A stretch of DNA of 64,000 nt, taken from contig JBDXGY010000005.1 of NCBI GenBank assembly GCA_039989895.1, forward strand, positions 248,001-312,000, read 5' to 3'. How positions within the stretch are numbered: position 1 is the stretch's first letter; every line of letters begins with the position of its first letter. Shown piece after piece: positions 54,326-64,000 of the stretch. The notes under the pieces are model-generated. The model was not told where the DNA came from. It worked only from the letters and a program-made list of their open reading frames with translations, and made no database searches. The stretch comes from Hyphomicrobiales bacterium (GTDB lineage Bacteria; Pseudomonadota; Alphaproteobacteria; Rhizobiales; JACESI01). The position numbers were made by a program, and so were the translations under genes.

Positions 54326-55234
54326 TTGACATCTAGTCCAGCAACCTTTTCGCGCAGGCCTCTTCTTGGGGCGTTTGCAGCAGTGTCGGTTGTCTTCATT
54401 TGGTCTTCATGGCTGGTCGTCAGCCGCGCTGGAGCCCTCACTCCTATGACGCCTTATGATCTGGCGGCTTTGCGATACGGCGTTTCTGCTCTTGTCGCTC
54501 TTCCCATCGTGCTTTATTTCAAACCTTGGCGAAACATGTCATGGAAGCGAATGATCACGGTGATGATGCTTCTTGGCCCTATCTATGTCTTACTGGTTTT
54601 TTTTGGTTTTAAATTAGCGCCTGCCGCCCACGGGGGTGTTTTTATGAATGGCGTGCTGCCGATTATCACACTTTTGATTGGCTGGACTTGGCTCGCGCAA
54701 CGCCCTTCAAGACGACATATCATTGCCTCTCTGATCATTCTTTTTGGCGTCATCATGACCGTAGGAGATGCCACTTTTGGCTTTTTCGATACTTGGCAAG
54801 GTGATTTGATGTTTATCGTTGCCGCCTTGCTTTTTTGCCTTTACCTCGTGGTCAGTCGTCTTTGGGATGTAACATCAACACAAGTTTTGATGTGCAGTTC
54901 AATTTTAAACGCAATCACCTTTGTGCCTATCTGGTTTTTCTTTTTACCAAGCGGCATTGCAGAGACAACACCTCATCAATTCTGGCTTCAAGCCCTGTTT
55001 CAAGGACTGGTGCCTAATTTATTTGGATTGCTAATGATCTCAATCGCAGCGCGTCATCTTGGCCCATCTGGGACAGCCGCTTTTATGGCAAGCGTGCCTG
55101 GTCTGGTCGCTCTTCTCAGTTTGATTTTTCTTGATGAGCCCATTGGCTTGATAAGTTGGGCTGGGCTTTTTGTACTCACGCTCGGTATTTTGCTGATGAC
55201 GCGCAACAAAAAACCATCGCCACTAACGACTTAA
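54326..55234 (+). CDS. EamA/DMT-family membrane transporter
   Basis: 302 residues with ten hydrophobic helices in two EamA halves (about 10-140 and 155-290), the drug/metabolite exporter fold. VVFIWSSWLVVSRAG at the first helix and GPSGTAAFMASVPGLVALLSLIFLDEP near the end are diagnostic. Substrate unknown. The start is TTG with AGGCGA six bases upstream; no earlier ATG fits. It converges on the lpoA-like gene 11 bases away. Confidence 0.85.
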   Translation: MTSSPATFSRRPLLGAFAAVSVVFIWSSWLVVSRAGALTPMTPYDLAALRYGVSALVALPIVLYFKPWRNMSWKRMITVMMLLGPIYVLLVFFGFKLAPAAHGGVFMNGVLPIITLLIGWTWLAQRPSRRHIIASLIILFGVIMTVGDATFGFFDTWQGDLMFIVAALLFCLYLVVSRLWDVTSTQVLMCSSILNAITFVPIWFFFLPSGIAETTPHQFWLQALFQGLVPNLFGLLMISIAARHLGPSGTAAFMASVPGLVALLSLIFLDEPIGLISWAGLFVLTLGILLMTRNKKPSPLTT

Positions 55235-55245
55235 AGAATGGCGCT

Positions 55246-56490
55246 TTAATTACTAGATGCTGTTTGCGCAAATGTTCGTGGTGCTGGTGCAACAATACGC
55301 GGGCCGCCAACTGTTACTTCATAAACAGCAAAGGAACGTTTGACTTGACCACTTGTCTCAAGACGGAAAGTGCCATCGACCACACCTTTGAAGCCGCTTG
55401 GGTTTGTTAAATTACTTTCAGCAAATCGTTGGTCTTTAAAGTTTTGAGTTAAGACAATCATCAAACTTGCGGCATCATAGCCCAAGCTTGCTAAACGAAT
55501 AGGTGGTTTGCCAAAGGTACCATTATAACGCTGGGCAAATTGATTAAACCCACTACGTTCAGGCGCTGGATATATCGCACCTGCTAGGGTAGAATTACGA
55601 AAAATACGCGGGTCATCCCATTGGCCGGAGCCTATAAATAACAAATTAGGATTGCTAGGCGCGACCTGTTTTATGGTTGTCACGAGCTGAGGCGCTACAT
55701 CGCCAGCATCAGGTACAAAAACCGCATCAATCTGTCCACTAGCAGCCAGGGCGCCAATCTCTTGAGCTCTTTTATTGGGCTCACCATTGCTGTAACTATA
55801 TTTTACAATTGAGACAATCCGACCTCCGGCACTGGCAACAGATTGCCTAAACGCCGCTTCGGCCAAAGTACCAAAAGCATTATTTGGCAACAAAGCCGCA
55901 AAACTTTTTCTACCATTGTTGCCTGCATATTGTATCGCGCGCTTAATACCTGGCTCAGGGGTAAATCCAAAGACATAAGTCCCTCTAGAACCTACTCCTG
56001 ACGAATTAGAAAACGTGATAACAGGAATGCCAGCAGGTCTAGCGATAGAAACCGCCGCCGGCACTGCTTTTGAAAAGACCGGCCCCAATATCAACTCTGC
56101 GCCTTCATTGAGTGCTTCTCGCGTGGCATTCGCCGCTCCAGCAGCCGTGCCACCTGTATCTTTCACAACGATATTTATCGCGTTTTCATCAAATTCCCGC
56201 AAAGCAAGACTTGCAGCATTAGCAAAATTTTCAGCGGCTAGGGAACCAAAGCCAGCTGCTGATTTAGGCAGTAACATAGCAACCCGTATCGGTCCGCGGC
56301 CAATAATTGTACCATTCGCGGGTGCTGGTGATGTGACGGTTGTTTCAGGTATTTGCTCACTTGGCGTTGGAATTGCGGGTGTAGGCGTTGTCAGCCCTCC
56401 GCTAAATTGCGGCCCAGTTGCAACACAGGCTGTTAAAGCAACAGCCGCAACCATTGCGGATGCCAGTGTTTTATAAAACCGTCGACTCAT
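55246..56490 (-). CDS. Penicillin-binding protein activator (LpoA-like) lipoprotein
   Basis: 414 residues. Lipobox near residue 20 (VALTAC), a Pro/Thr-rich linker, then a type-1 periplasmic-binding fold (about 65-400). In E. coli LpoA stimulates PBP1A at peptidoglycan; the alphaproteobacterial member sits, as here, divergent from rsmI-yraN. AAGGAAA precedes ATG 56490; the 13-residue extension upstream is rejected. Confidence 0.87.
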   Translation of the reverse strand: MSRRFYKTLASAMVAAVALTACVATGPQFSGGLTTPTPAIPTPSEQIPETTVTSPAPANGTIIGRGPIRVAMLLPKSAAGFGSLAAENFANAASLALREFDENAINIVVKDTGGTAAGAANATREALNEGAELILGPVFSKAVPAAVSIARPAGIPVITFSNSSGVGSRGTYVFGFTPEPGIKRAIQYAGNNGRKSFAALLPNNAFGTLAEAAFRQSVASAGGRIVSIVKYSYSNGEPNKRAQEIGALAASGQIDAVFVPDAGDVAPQLVTTIKQVAPSNPNLLFIGSGQWDDPRIFRNSTLAGAIYPAPERSGFNQFAQRYNGTFGKPPIRLASLGYDAASLMIVLTQNFKDQRFAESNLTNPSGFKGVVDGTFRLETSGQVKRSFAVYEVTVGGPRIVAPAPRTFAQTASSN

Positions 56491-56700
56491 AGCAATTTCC
56501 TTTATTCTCAACCGCATATAATTTCCCAACCAAGCTGAAAGCCCCTATATGACTGCGAGATATACCGATCATTCTACCGCATTTTTAAACTAAGTACCAA
56601 AAATTAACCAAGAACAACAGACACAAACCCCTTCGGTAGCCTATTTATAGGTGTTATGGTTAAGAAGAGGCCCTTATTATAGTGAGGCAATGATACGTCA

Positions 56701-57615
56701 ATGCAGGAAAATACCTCTTCATCAGATAGCGGCTTCTTCATTGACCCAGCCTCCCTACGTGCCAAACCATTAGAGTCTGCGCTTTATATCGTCGCCACAC
56801 CCATTGGTAATCTCGGTGACATAACCCTGCGCGCGCTTCAAACACTTGCTGGTGCTAATATGATCGCTTGCGAAGACACACGTGTTACGGGCAAATTGCT
56901 ACAACGGTTTTCTATTAAAACCCGTATGGTCGCTTATCATGACCATAATGCGGCAAAGCAATCCCCACGGATGCTCAGCACGCTGGAAAATGGACAATCC
57001 ATTGCTCTTGTCAGTGATGCTGGGACACCCTTGATCTCAGATCCAGGCTTTAGACTCATCAATGATGTGCTTGAGGCTGGGCACAAGGTAATACCGCTAC
57101 CTGGCGCATCATCGCCAATTGTCGCTCTATCTGCCGCAGGTCTGCCAACTGACGCCTTTATGTTTGCTGGGTTTTTGCCACCCAAAAAAGCCGCTCGCAT
57201 GGCCCGCTTAACACAGCTTGCCGATATTCCAGCAACACTCGTCTTTCTTGAATCCCCCAAACGCATTGCAGGCGTACTTACCGATTGCGTGGACGCCCTA
57301 GGCAGTGAGCGGGACGCGGCTGTGGGGCGCGAACTCACAAAGCTGTATGAAACTTTTTCACGCGGCACCGTGAGCGAATTAGCCGCACAATTTGCGCGAG
57401 ATGATACCCCAAAAGGCGAGATTGTGCTCATGATCGGACCACCTGTTGAAAAGACAATTAATCAAGACGTCATTGATCGTGATCTTCGAGATTTGCTCAA
57501 AACCCACCAAATCAAAGAGGCCGCTTCTCTCTTATCCAAACAATTGGGGCTCCCAAAACGCGACCTGTATCAACGCGCTCTCGCCTTGAAAGAGGAAGCA
57601 GATGAAGGAACCTAG
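56701..57615 (+). CDS. rsmI: 16S rRNA 2'-O-ribose C1402 methyltransferase
   Basis: 304 residues. SAM-dependent methylase of the tetrapyrrole-methylase fold: LYIVATPIGNLGDITLRAL near 28-46, ACEDTRVTGKLL, LVSDAGTPLISDPG and LPGASS are hallmarks. It methylates cytidine 1402 of 16S rRNA. Divergent from the lpoA-like gene; overlaps yraN by 14 bases. Confidence 0.94.
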   Translation: MQENTSSSDSGFFIDPASLRAKPLESALYIVATPIGNLGDITLRALQTLAGANMIACEDTRVTGKLLQRFSIKTRMVAYHDHNAAKQSPRMLSTLENGQSIALVSDAGTPLISDPGFRLINDVLEAGHKVIPLPGASSPIVALSAAGLPTDAFMFAGFLPPKKAARMARLTQLADIPATLVFLESPKRIAGVLTDCVDALGSERDAAVGRELTKLYETFSRGTVSELAAQFARDDTPKGEIVLMIGPPVEKTINQDVIDRDLRDLLKTHQIKEAASLLSKQLGLPKRDLYQRALALKEEADEGT

Positions 57616-57982
57616 CCTCAAACGGCGCAAAGCTTTTGATCTGGGCATTGAGGCAGAAAAACTTGCTGGCGACCACCTTAGCTTGCTTGGGTTCGAGTTA
57701 TTAGAACACCGCTATAAAACAAAATATGGTGAAATTGATCTCATTGTACGAAGAAAAAATCTGGTCGTGTTTGTCGAAGTGAAAGCGCGGCGTTCGGTTG
57801 ATGAAGGAGCCTATAGCGTTACCTTAACCGCTCAAAAGCGTATTGCTAACAGCGCTCTTTTATGGATGAGTGAAAATGCTGAGACCTTGGGATCAGATAT
57901 TGATTTTCGCTTTGATGTGGCAATCATGACTCCTGACAAAGCCATTACAATGATTGAAGCAGCCTTTGACGCCAGCGAATAA
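57602..57982 (+). CDS. YraN/UPF0102 family nuclease-like protein
   Basis: 126 residues with the restriction-endonuclease-like core: YKTKYGEIDLIVRRKNLVVFVEVKARRS near 38-65 (E/D ... D ... E-V-K metal-site pattern). The family is often next to rsmI; function is not established, some members resemble Holliday-junction or DNA-repair nucleases. Overlaps rsmI. Confidence 0.88.
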   Translation: MKEPSLKRRKAFDLGIEAEKLAGDHLSLLGFELLEHRYKTKYGEIDLIVRRKNLVVFVEVKARRSVDEGAYSVTLTAQKRIANSALLWMSENAETLGSDIDFRFDVAIMTPDKAITMIEAAFDASE

Positions 57983-58067
57983 TACGCAGGCCTAACGATA
58001 ACACGCTTGAAAGAAAACCCCTCAACTCCCATAAGAGAACAATAGCTTTATTTCGGAGAACGCATTC

Positions 58068-59003
58068 ATGAAAATCGCCATCCAGATGGACCATATTTCT
58101 ACCCTGCATATTGGCGGCGACACGACCTTTGCCCTGATGCTGGAAGCACAGATGCGCGGCCATGAACTTTTTCATTACACAACAGACCGCCTATCAATGC
58201 GCGATGGCAAAGTTTTTGCTGGGCTTGAACCTGTTAGTGTGCGCGATGTTGAAGGCGATCACTACACGCTAGGCGAAAAGGCCACGACTGATTTATCAAC
58301 AATGGATGTGGTTTTGATGCGCCAAGACCCGCCCTTTCATATGGGTTACATAACAGCCACCCATATCTTAGAGCGCATTCACCCCAAAACATTGGTGCTG
58401 AACTATCCGGCTGAAGTGCGTAATGCGCCAGAAAAAATCTTCGTCACAGAATATCCGGACCTGATGCCGCCAACCCTGATTACGCGCAATACAGATGACA
58501 TCAAAGCCTTTAGAAAAGAATTTGGCGATATCATCATCAAGCCGCTTTATGGCAATGGGGGGGCTGGCGTTTTTCGCGTCACACAACAAGATCAAAATCT
58601 GTCTTCGCTTTTAGAAATGTTCGACGGCTTATATCCTGAGCCCTATGTGATTCAGCAATATTTGCCTGATGTGCGCGCAGGCGATAAACGCATCATTTTA
58701 ATTGATGGCGAGCCTGTTGGTGCCATCAACCGTGTGCCAGCCGAAGGCGATGCACGTTCCAACATGCATGTGGGCGGCAAGGCCATAAAAACCGACATGA
58801 CAGAGCGCGAACTTGAAATATGCGCCCGCATTGGACCTGAACTGAAAAAGCGCGGTTTTGTGCTTGTGGGCATTGATGTGATTGGCGACGTTATGACGGA
58901 AATCAATGTCACCTCGCCAACCGGCATTCGCGAGGTGAAGAAATTCGGTGGCAATGATATTGCGGCTCTATTCTGGGATGCTGTAGAGGCTAAGCGCGCT
59001 TAA
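58068..59003 (+). CDS. gshB: Glutathione synthetase
   Basis: 311 residues, ATP-grasp ligase joining gamma-glutamylcysteine and glycine. MKIAIQMD start ([10 protein letters not shown]), [16 protein letters not shown] near 155-170, and [12 protein letters not shown] near 280-290 identify GshB. GGAGA precedes ATG 58068. It is in the usual lpoA-rsmI-yraN-gshB order of alphaproteobacteria. Confidence 0.95.
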   Translation: MKIAIQMDHISTLHIGGDTTFALMLEAQMRGHELFHYTTDRLSMRDGKVFAGLEPVSVRDVEGDHYTLGEKATTDLSTMDVVLMRQDPPFHMGYITATHILERIHPKTLVLNYPAEVRNAPEKIFVTEYPDLMPPTLITRNTDDIKAFRKEFGDIIIKPLYGNGGAGVFRVTQQDQNLSSLLEMFDGLYPEPYVIQQYLPDVRAGDKRIILIDGEPVGAINRVPAEGDARSNMHVGGKAIKTDMTERELEICARIGPELKKRGFVLVGIDVIGDVMTEINVTSPTGIREVKKFGGNDIAALFWDAVEAKRA

Positions 59004-59139
59004 AGCTTTATTTTACACGGTTTCGCTGGTTATTCAGCATCAGACATAAGCCCAATCTAATATTATTGCACAGCAAGACTGTACAAATGTTCCTTTTATG
59101 TTCTATACTGCTAAAAAGCGAATGTATGGGATATTTGTT

Positions 59140-60690
59140 ATGGTGGCGCATGTAACAACGGTGGCTTTTCAAGGCATTGAGGCTGTATCGGTTGATGTTC
59201 AGGTCCAGCTTATGTCTGGCCTGCCAGCCTTCACCATTGTTGGCCTGCCTGATAAGGCTGTGGGCGAGAGCCGTGAGCGGGTCAGATCAGCACTTGTCGC
59301 CTCCGGTCTGTCGCTTCCAGCAAAACGTGTGATTGTTAATATGGCACCAGCCGACCTTCCCAAAGAAGGCAGTCACTTCGATCTTCCCATTGCTCTTGCC
59401 GTCATGGTTGCCATGGATGTTCTGCCTTCTGATTGTCTTGATGACTATGTGGTGCTTGGCGAATTATCACTCGATGGTTCGATCGAAAATGTTGCCGGTG
59501 CTCTTCCTGCTGCTATGGCCGCTAATGCGCAAAACAAAGGATTATTATGCCCTCATGGCAGCGGACCCGAAGCTGCATGGGCAGGGGCCGACATGGAGGT
59601 TTTGGCGCCCCGCAACCTGACACAGCTTGTCAATCATATTAAGGGCACACAGACGATGGCCCGCCCAAGCCCAGCGATGGCTGACATTGGCGCATCATCA
59701 ATTGATTTAGCCGACATAAAAGGACAAGAGAGCGCTAAACGCGCGCTCGAAGTTGCTGCCGCAGGGGGGCATAATTTACTAATGGTGGGGCCACCAGGTG
59801 CTGGTAAATCCATGCTGGCTAGCCGCCTTCCTACCATCCTGCCGCCTCTATCGCCTCAAGAACTGCTGGAAGTCTCGATGATTTCTTCCATCGCGGGCGA
59901 GCTTGCTAACGGAAAATTATCAGACGCGCGTCCGTTTCGCACGCCGCATCATTCTGCTTCCATGGCAGCAATGGTTGGTGGTGGGATGCGCGCCAAACCG
60001 GGAGAAGCTGCCCTCGCCCATCACGGCGTATTATTTCTCGATGAACTGCCGGAATTCTCGCCGCAAGTGCTCGATTCCTTGCGCCAGCCGCTTGAAGCCG
60101 GTGAGACAATCATCGCGCGCGCTAATCACCGTGTGCGTTATCCCTCACGCTTCCAATTGATTGCCGCCATGAATCCATGCCGCTGTGGCATGGCAGGTGA
60201 GCCGGGCCATACATGCAGGCGCGGCCCACGCTGCGTGAGTGATTATCAAGGCAGAATTTCTGGCCCCTTCCTTGACCGCATCGATATTCGCCTTGAGGTG
60301 CCCGCCGTGTCTGCCTTGGATTTAATAGAACCTGGAAGCAGTGAAACCAGCGCCACAATTGCAGCGCGGGTTGCGAGGGCGCGCGCCATACAGGGCGAAC
60401 GTTATCAAGCGTTGTGTATGGACGAGGCAAGCGGTGCTGGACCCACCATGAACAATGCGACATCAACACCTGCTTTGATTGAAAAAATTATGGAAATGGA
60501 CGATAGCGCACGCACGCTCTTGCATGATGCGGCAGAAAAACTCTCACTTTCCGCCCGCGCCTATCATCGTATTTTGAAGGTTGCCCGCACACTCGCCGAT
60601 CTTGAAGCATCGCGCGATGTTTCCCGTATGAATATAGCCGAAGCTATCTCTTATCGCACCATCAGTTCAGTGAGTGCGCTTGCTGCCTGA
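59140..60690 (+). CDS. comM: YifB/ComM Mg-chelatase-like AAA+ helicase
   Basis: 516 residues. N-terminal Lon-like/ChlI domain (about 1-165), AAA+ domain with Walker A GPPGAGKSML near 217, Walker B LFLDELPEF, and a C-terminal domain with the four-Cys cluster CRCGMAGEPGHTC. ComM is a branch-migration helicase used during natural transformation; alphaproteobacterial members follow gshB. ATG 59140 has GGGA upstream; the longer reading frame (59098) adds a poor 14-residue leader. Confidence 0.92.
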   Translation: MVAHVTTVAFQGIEAVSVDVQVQLMSGLPAFTIVGLPDKAVGESRERVRSALVASGLSLPAKRVIVNMAPADLPKEGSHFDLPIALAVMVAMDVLPSDCLDDYVVLGELSLDGSIENVAGALPAAMAANAQNKGLLCPHGSGPEAAWAGADMEVLAPRNLTQLVNHIKGTQTMARPSPAMADIGASSIDLADIKGQESAKRALEVAAAGGHNLLMVGPPGAGKSMLASRLPTILPPLSPQELLEVSMISSIAGELANGKLSDARPFRTPHHSASMAAMVGGGMRAKPGEAALAHHGVLFLDELPEFSPQVLDSLRQPLEAGETIIARANHRVRYPSRFQLIAAMNPCRCGMAGEPGHTCRRGPRCVSDYQGRISGPFLDRIDIRLEVPAVSALDLIEPGSSETSATIAARVARARAIQGERYQALCMDEASGAGPTMNNATSTPALIEKIMEMDDSARTLLHDAAEKLSLSARAYHRILKVARTLADLEASRDVSRMNIAEAISYRTISSVSALAA

Positions 60691-60777
60691 TTGCTTAAGT
60701 GGTTTCCTCATTCAAAAAATCAAAACTAAATACAAGCACTCAAGACTTTCGCAACTTTCATCCTGCATACTTGGAGA

Positions 60778-62694
60778 ATGAAAAGTGAATTGCAACCAAC
60801 CACCACCCATCAAGATAAAACTTCCGCGCTCCTTTGGACGATTTGGGGAGTTCTCGCGCTGTCCCCTATCATCGTGCTTGCCCTATGGATCACAGGTCCG
60901 AGCGCCATCACAATACCAAGCCCGCTGGTTATAGCTGGTCTATTATGTCTTATGCCTTTTGCTCTCACGTTGATTTTAAACAAGAGACACGCAAATGAGA
61001 AAGCACGAGCGAACAAACGTATAGACGATCTGGTTACAGAACTTGAACTATCCCAAGACGAGTTATGGGAAAAACACGCTCAAGACCAACGCCTTGAAAA
61101 AGCTGAAAGTTCGAACCGTGCTAAATCACGCTTTCTAGCAACCGTTAGCCATGAGATCAGAACCCCCCTTAATGGTATCTTGGGAATGACCGATTTACTT
61201 TCCGAGACCACCCTTTCATCAGATCAACGTGCTTATAATGATGCGGTCAAAAAATCTGGCACTGCTCTTTTAAGTCTTATCAATGACATTCTTGATTTCT
61301 CAAAAATTGAAGCAGGACAACTCAATCTTCTACCAAGTGACATTTCGCTCAACGAGCTCTTGGAAGGAACGGCGGAGCTACTCGCGCCACGTGCCTATGA
61401 AAAAGATATTGATCTTGCCGCCTATATTGACCCCGCTTTGCCGAAAACTATTCATGTTGACGGGGAGCGTCTGCGACAAGTTTTGTTTAATCTTGTTGGC
61501 AATGCCATCAAGTTTACAGAAAAAGGCGGCGTTATACTTAGCGCTGTGAGATCGAAAAATGGCATTCTGTTTTCCGTACGTGATACAGGTATTGGCATTG
61601 CTGATGAAGCCAAATTGAGAATTTTTCAAGAGTTCGGACAGGCTGATGAAGGCACTGCGCGCGCCTTTGGTGGCACAGGGTTAGGTCTTGCTATTTCGCA
61701 CCATATCGTTGGTGCTTTTGGGAGCGAGTTACGCGTTGAGAGCACGCCAGATGAAGGCTCCTGCTTCCAATTCGAAATCATGAAAAACCTCACCGAGGTG
61801 GCGCAAGCTCATGCCCCGCTTAAAAACCGGTCGATCCTTCATATCAGTCCGCAAAAACCGGAAGCCGACGTTTTTACCGCACAAGCAAAAGATGATGGCG
61901 CGGTGATCACATCAGCCCTGACGTTGGTTGAGGCGCAAGCTAAAATAGCTGCTGCTGAAGCTGCAGGCGAAATGTTTGACCTCATTGCAATCGACGCACG
62001 CTTCATCGCCAAGCCCGATAATGTGATGAAAACCTTAAATGAGGCAACAGCGAAAATACCGCCATCAGTTGTTCTGATTGCACCGCGCGATCGCCCAAAA
62101 CTTGCCGCCATCAAAAAGGCCGGCTTCCAGTCCTATTTAATGCGACCTATCCGTGCATCCTCGTTTAGCCGCGTGTCGCTCGACCTCATTAATCCAACCA
62201 CGAAAAAGCAAACCAGTTTTATTTCTGACCCTGCTGATTTGAATAAAACAAAGAAGCCTAAGCGCAGAACAAAAGCAGCTTCGCGTTCTGTTTTGCTTGT
62301 TGAAGATAATCCCATTAACGCGCTTTTATCACGTGCGCTATTACAGCGTGAAGGATGGCAGGTTGAAAGTGTTGAAAATGGTCAAGATGCCGTTGCCCAC
62401 ATAGAACAAGGCTCATCTTTCGATCTGATTTTAATGGACCTTCATATGCCTGGCATGGACGGCCTGAGCGCTGCACGCATCATACGCAAACTAGAAAAAG
62501 AACGCAGATTGCCAGAAACCACTATTTTGACCTTAACGGCTGATGCAACAGATGAAGCACGCATTGCTGCGCTGGACGCTGGCATGGATGCTATTTTGAC
62601 GAAACCGATAGATATTGAACTTTTTCGACATGAAATTGGGAAAATTCAACATCAATCCGATAATTCTAAATACAAATCTGTCACAGGACTGTAG
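60778..62694 (+). CDS. Hybrid histidine kinase with two receiver domains
   Basis: 638 residues. Two N-terminal helices (about 19-65) with a very short loop, so no large external sensor; a coiled linker; HisKA with H125 in ATVSHEIRTPLNG; ATPase domain; a degenerate receiver (about 360-460) lacking a clear Asp; and an intact receiver with D554 in LILMDLHMPGMDG. A cytosolic or membrane cue is likely. No response partner is adjacent. GGAG lies only one base from ATG 60778, so the true start may differ. Confidence 0.87.
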   Translation: MKSELQPTTTHQDKTSALLWTIWGVLALSPIIVLALWITGPSAITIPSPLVIAGLLCLMPFALTLILNKRHANEKARANKRIDDLVTELELSQDELWEKHAQDQRLEKAESSNRAKSRFLATVSHEIRTPLNGILGMTDLLSETTLSSDQRAYNDAVKKSGTALLSLINDILDFSKIEAGQLNLLPSDISLNELLEGTAELLAPRAYEKDIDLAAYIDPALPKTIHVDGERLRQVLFNLVGNAIKFTEKGGVILSAVRSKNGILFSVRDTGIGIADEAKLRIFQEFGQADEGTARAFGGTGLGLAISHHIVGAFGSELRVESTPDEGSCFQFEIMKNLTEVAQAHAPLKNRSILHISPQKPEADVFTAQAKDDGAVITSALTLVEAQAKIAAAEAAGEMFDLIAIDARFIAKPDNVMKTLNEATAKIPPSVVLIAPRDRPKLAAIKKAGFQSYLMRPIRASSFSRVSLDLINPTTKKQTSFISDPADLNKTKKPKRRTKAASRSVLLVEDNPINALLSRALLQREGWQVESVENGQDAVAHIEQGSSFDLILMDLHMPGMDGLSAARIIRKLEKERRLPETTILTLTADATDEARIAALDAGMDAILTKPIDIELFRHEIGKIQHQSDNSKYKSVTGL

Positions 62695-62746
62695 AATAAC
62701 ACTGCTCTAAAGAAGCACTCATTTAATTCTACGGAAAAGACAAGCA

Positions 62747-63652
62747 ATGCTCGGCCTGAAGACATTTAAGCATCGTGCCTTTCTGTCCCAAACTCTTGCC
62801 GCTTTTAAAAAAGCCAAAAGTCGCCGAAACCAAGAGAGATTAAATCCTTTGCTTGGTCGGATTGGGTCTCTTGAAGTAAGACTTGCGACAACGCGGGCAG
62901 AACTTCGGGCAGCACAGCGTTTGCGCTATCAAGTCTTCTTTGATGAAATGTCAGCTCGTGGCAAAGTCATGACTCTTACCCCGCGTCGCGATGTGGATCC
63001 TTTTGATGCCTATTGCGACCATTTGATTGTTATCGACAATGAGGCGCACCAAAATGACATTAAGGGAACGAAAGCCAAAATCATTGGAACCTATCGCCTA
63101 TTGCGTCAGGAGATAGCCCAACAAAACGACGGCTTTTATTCAGCCAAGGAATATGACCTTGTAAATTTTCTAGACCATCATAAAAACATGCGGTTTCTTG
63201 AACTTGGCCGTTCTTGCGTCATGAAGGAATATCGAACTAAACGCACCGTTGAACTTTTGTGGCATGGTATTTGGACTTATGTGCTGCATCACAAAATCGA
63301 TGTCATGTTCGGCTGCGCTTCGCTTGAAGGAACTGATATAAAGGCCTTGCAAGAGCAATTATCTTTCCTTTCGCAGCTGCATGACACGCCGAAAGAATGG
63401 CAGGTAAAAGCACATGGAAACCATTATGTTCCCATGAAAGCGCATAGTGCCAATTTTTCCAAAAAACAGGCCCTTTCAGCCCTGCCGCCCCTTATCAAAG
63501 GATATCTGCGGCTGGGGGCTTATATTGGCGACGGGGCGGTGATCGACCATGATTTTGGTACAACAGATGTGCTGATTATCCTGCCTGTTGAAAACATCAA
63601 TCCGCGCTATATCAGCCACTACGGTGAAAGTGCTGGACGGTACGCCGCATAA
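62747..63652 (+). CDS. OlsB-like GNAT N-acyltransferase
   Basis: 301 residues. GNAT-type protein resembling ornithine lipid acyltransferase OlsB: segment RLATTRAELRAAQRLRYQVFFDEM near 45-68 and DVDPFDAYCDHLIVID near 84-99, then LELGRSCV and the catalytic region. OlsB transfers a 3-hydroxyacyl chain to ornithine, the first step of ornithine lipids. olsA is not adjacent. It lies directly upstream of mutS, the rhizobial neighbour set. Confidence 0.85.
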   Translation: MLGLKTFKHRAFLSQTLAAFKKAKSRRNQERLNPLLGRIGSLEVRLATTRAELRAAQRLRYQVFFDEMSARGKVMTLTPRRDVDPFDAYCDHLIVIDNEAHQNDIKGTKAKIIGTYRLLRQEIAQQNDGFYSAKEYDLVNFLDHHKNMRFLELGRSCVMKEYRTKRTVELLWHGIWTYVLHHKIDVMFGCASLEGTDIKALQEQLSFLSQLHDTPKEWQVKAHGNHYVPMKAHSANFSKKQALSALPPLIKGYLRLGAYIGDGAVIDHDFGTTDVLIILPVENINPRYISHYGESAGRYAA

Positions 63653-63723
63653 ATCTATGGAAAGCCGTCAGTCTTGTAATCGTCGGGCGTGAATTCATCA
63701 CCAGCCTCTGCTAAGCTTGGGAT

Positions 63724-64000
63724 ATGAATATATCTACTCCCAGTCCCAACATTGATAAGCCGGCCAACAAAGCGCCGGAACTAACCCCTATGATGGCGCA
63801 ATATGTGGAGATCAAAATCGCAAACCCCGATAGTTTGCTGTTTTATCGTATGGGCGATTTTTACGAGCTTTTCTTTGAAGATGCCGAAGAGGCATCGCGG
63901 GCACTCGGTATTACCCTGACCAAACGCGGCAAACATCAAGGAGAAGACATTCCAATGTGTGGCGTGCCAGTGCATGCAGCGGATGGCTATTTACAGCAAC
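63724..64000 (+). CDS. mutS: DNA mismatch repair protein MutS, 5' part
   Basis: First 92 codons only; the gene runs off the right edge. [32 protein letters not shown] and [21 protein letters not shown] are the mismatch-recognition domain I of MutS, including the Phe-x-Glu-like YELFFED loop near residue 51. It starts at ATG 63724, 71 bases after the OlsB-like stop. Confidence 0.93.
   Translation, partial: MNISTPSPNIDKPANKAPELTPMMAQYVEIKIANPDSLLFYRMGDFYELFFEDAEEASRALGITLTKRGKHQGEDIPMCGVPVHAADGYLQQ

Overview
The window looks like chromosomal DNA of an alphaproteobacterium, most likely a marine Hyphomicrobiales (Rhizobiales) relative. The evidence is gene content and order: the block ptsN-hpf-rpoN-lptB-lptA-lptC-RNase D, a long-form HPF, DUF1150 beside Hsp20, ffs-dnaX-ybaB-recR, an OlsB-like acyltransferase just before mutS, the rph-rdgB-hemW order, and a DnaX with a degenerate zinc finger. 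By eye the G+C content is a little below 50% (not computed). I see no insertion sequence, integrase, phage gene or CRISPR array, and no gene-free stretch longer than about 300 bases. The longest gaps (20324-20552, 30564-30778, 36732-36966, 37044-37249, 49656-49892, 56491-56700) hold only regulatory sequence or nothing I recognise.

Region 1 (1-14078) is the most unusual. A CPA1-type antiporter is followed by a tight operon in which three proteins carry Rieske-type [2Fe-2S] domains: a Rieske/GltS-type FMN oxidoreductase, a six-helix b-heme membrane protein with a C-terminal Rieske domain, and a Rieske/thiamine-diphosphate enzyme fusion. Three small membrane proteins lie between them. A DctB/DctD-like two-component pair follows, then a textbook sigma-54 promoter driving a TAXI-TRAP transporter. 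The simplest reading is that an external compound is sensed, imported by the TRAP system, and oxidised or reduced by the triple-Rieske module with electrons exchanged at the membrane. I know of no characterised system with this composition.

Region 2 (14079-30563) is mostly housekeeping: Hsp20/DUF1150 behind a candidate heat-shock promoter, PTS-Ntr EIIA, HPF, RpoN, the LPS transport genes, RNase D, HIT protein, SRP RNA, DnaX, YbaB, SDR, RecR, an OmpA-like lipoprotein, RmuC, a soluble chemotaxis-type receptor and UDP-glucose dehydrogenase.

Region 3 (30564-35110) is a zinc locus: divergent znuA plus a His-rich outer-membrane-type protein on one side, and znuC-znuB-zur on the other, around a candidate Zur box. 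Three of these proteins have His-rich segments.

Region 4 (35111-49655) holds a Tat-exported YHS protein, an SGNH-type secreted protein, the initiator tRNA, a PlsC/CdsA/CDP-alcohol transferase lipid operon with an altered catalytic motif, DoxX, a YeeE/TetR divergent pair, SulP, the methylthioribose salvage pair mtnA/mtnK, a cytochrome c, an EI24 membrane protein, a PfkB sugar kinase and HrcA.

Region 5 (49656-64000) has rph-rdgB-hemW, a CoA-binding protein, a Cys/Met PLP enzyme, an EamA transporter, an LpoA-like lipoprotein divergent from rsmI-yraN-gshB, comM, a hybrid histidine kinase, an OlsB-like acyltransferase and the 5' end of mutS.
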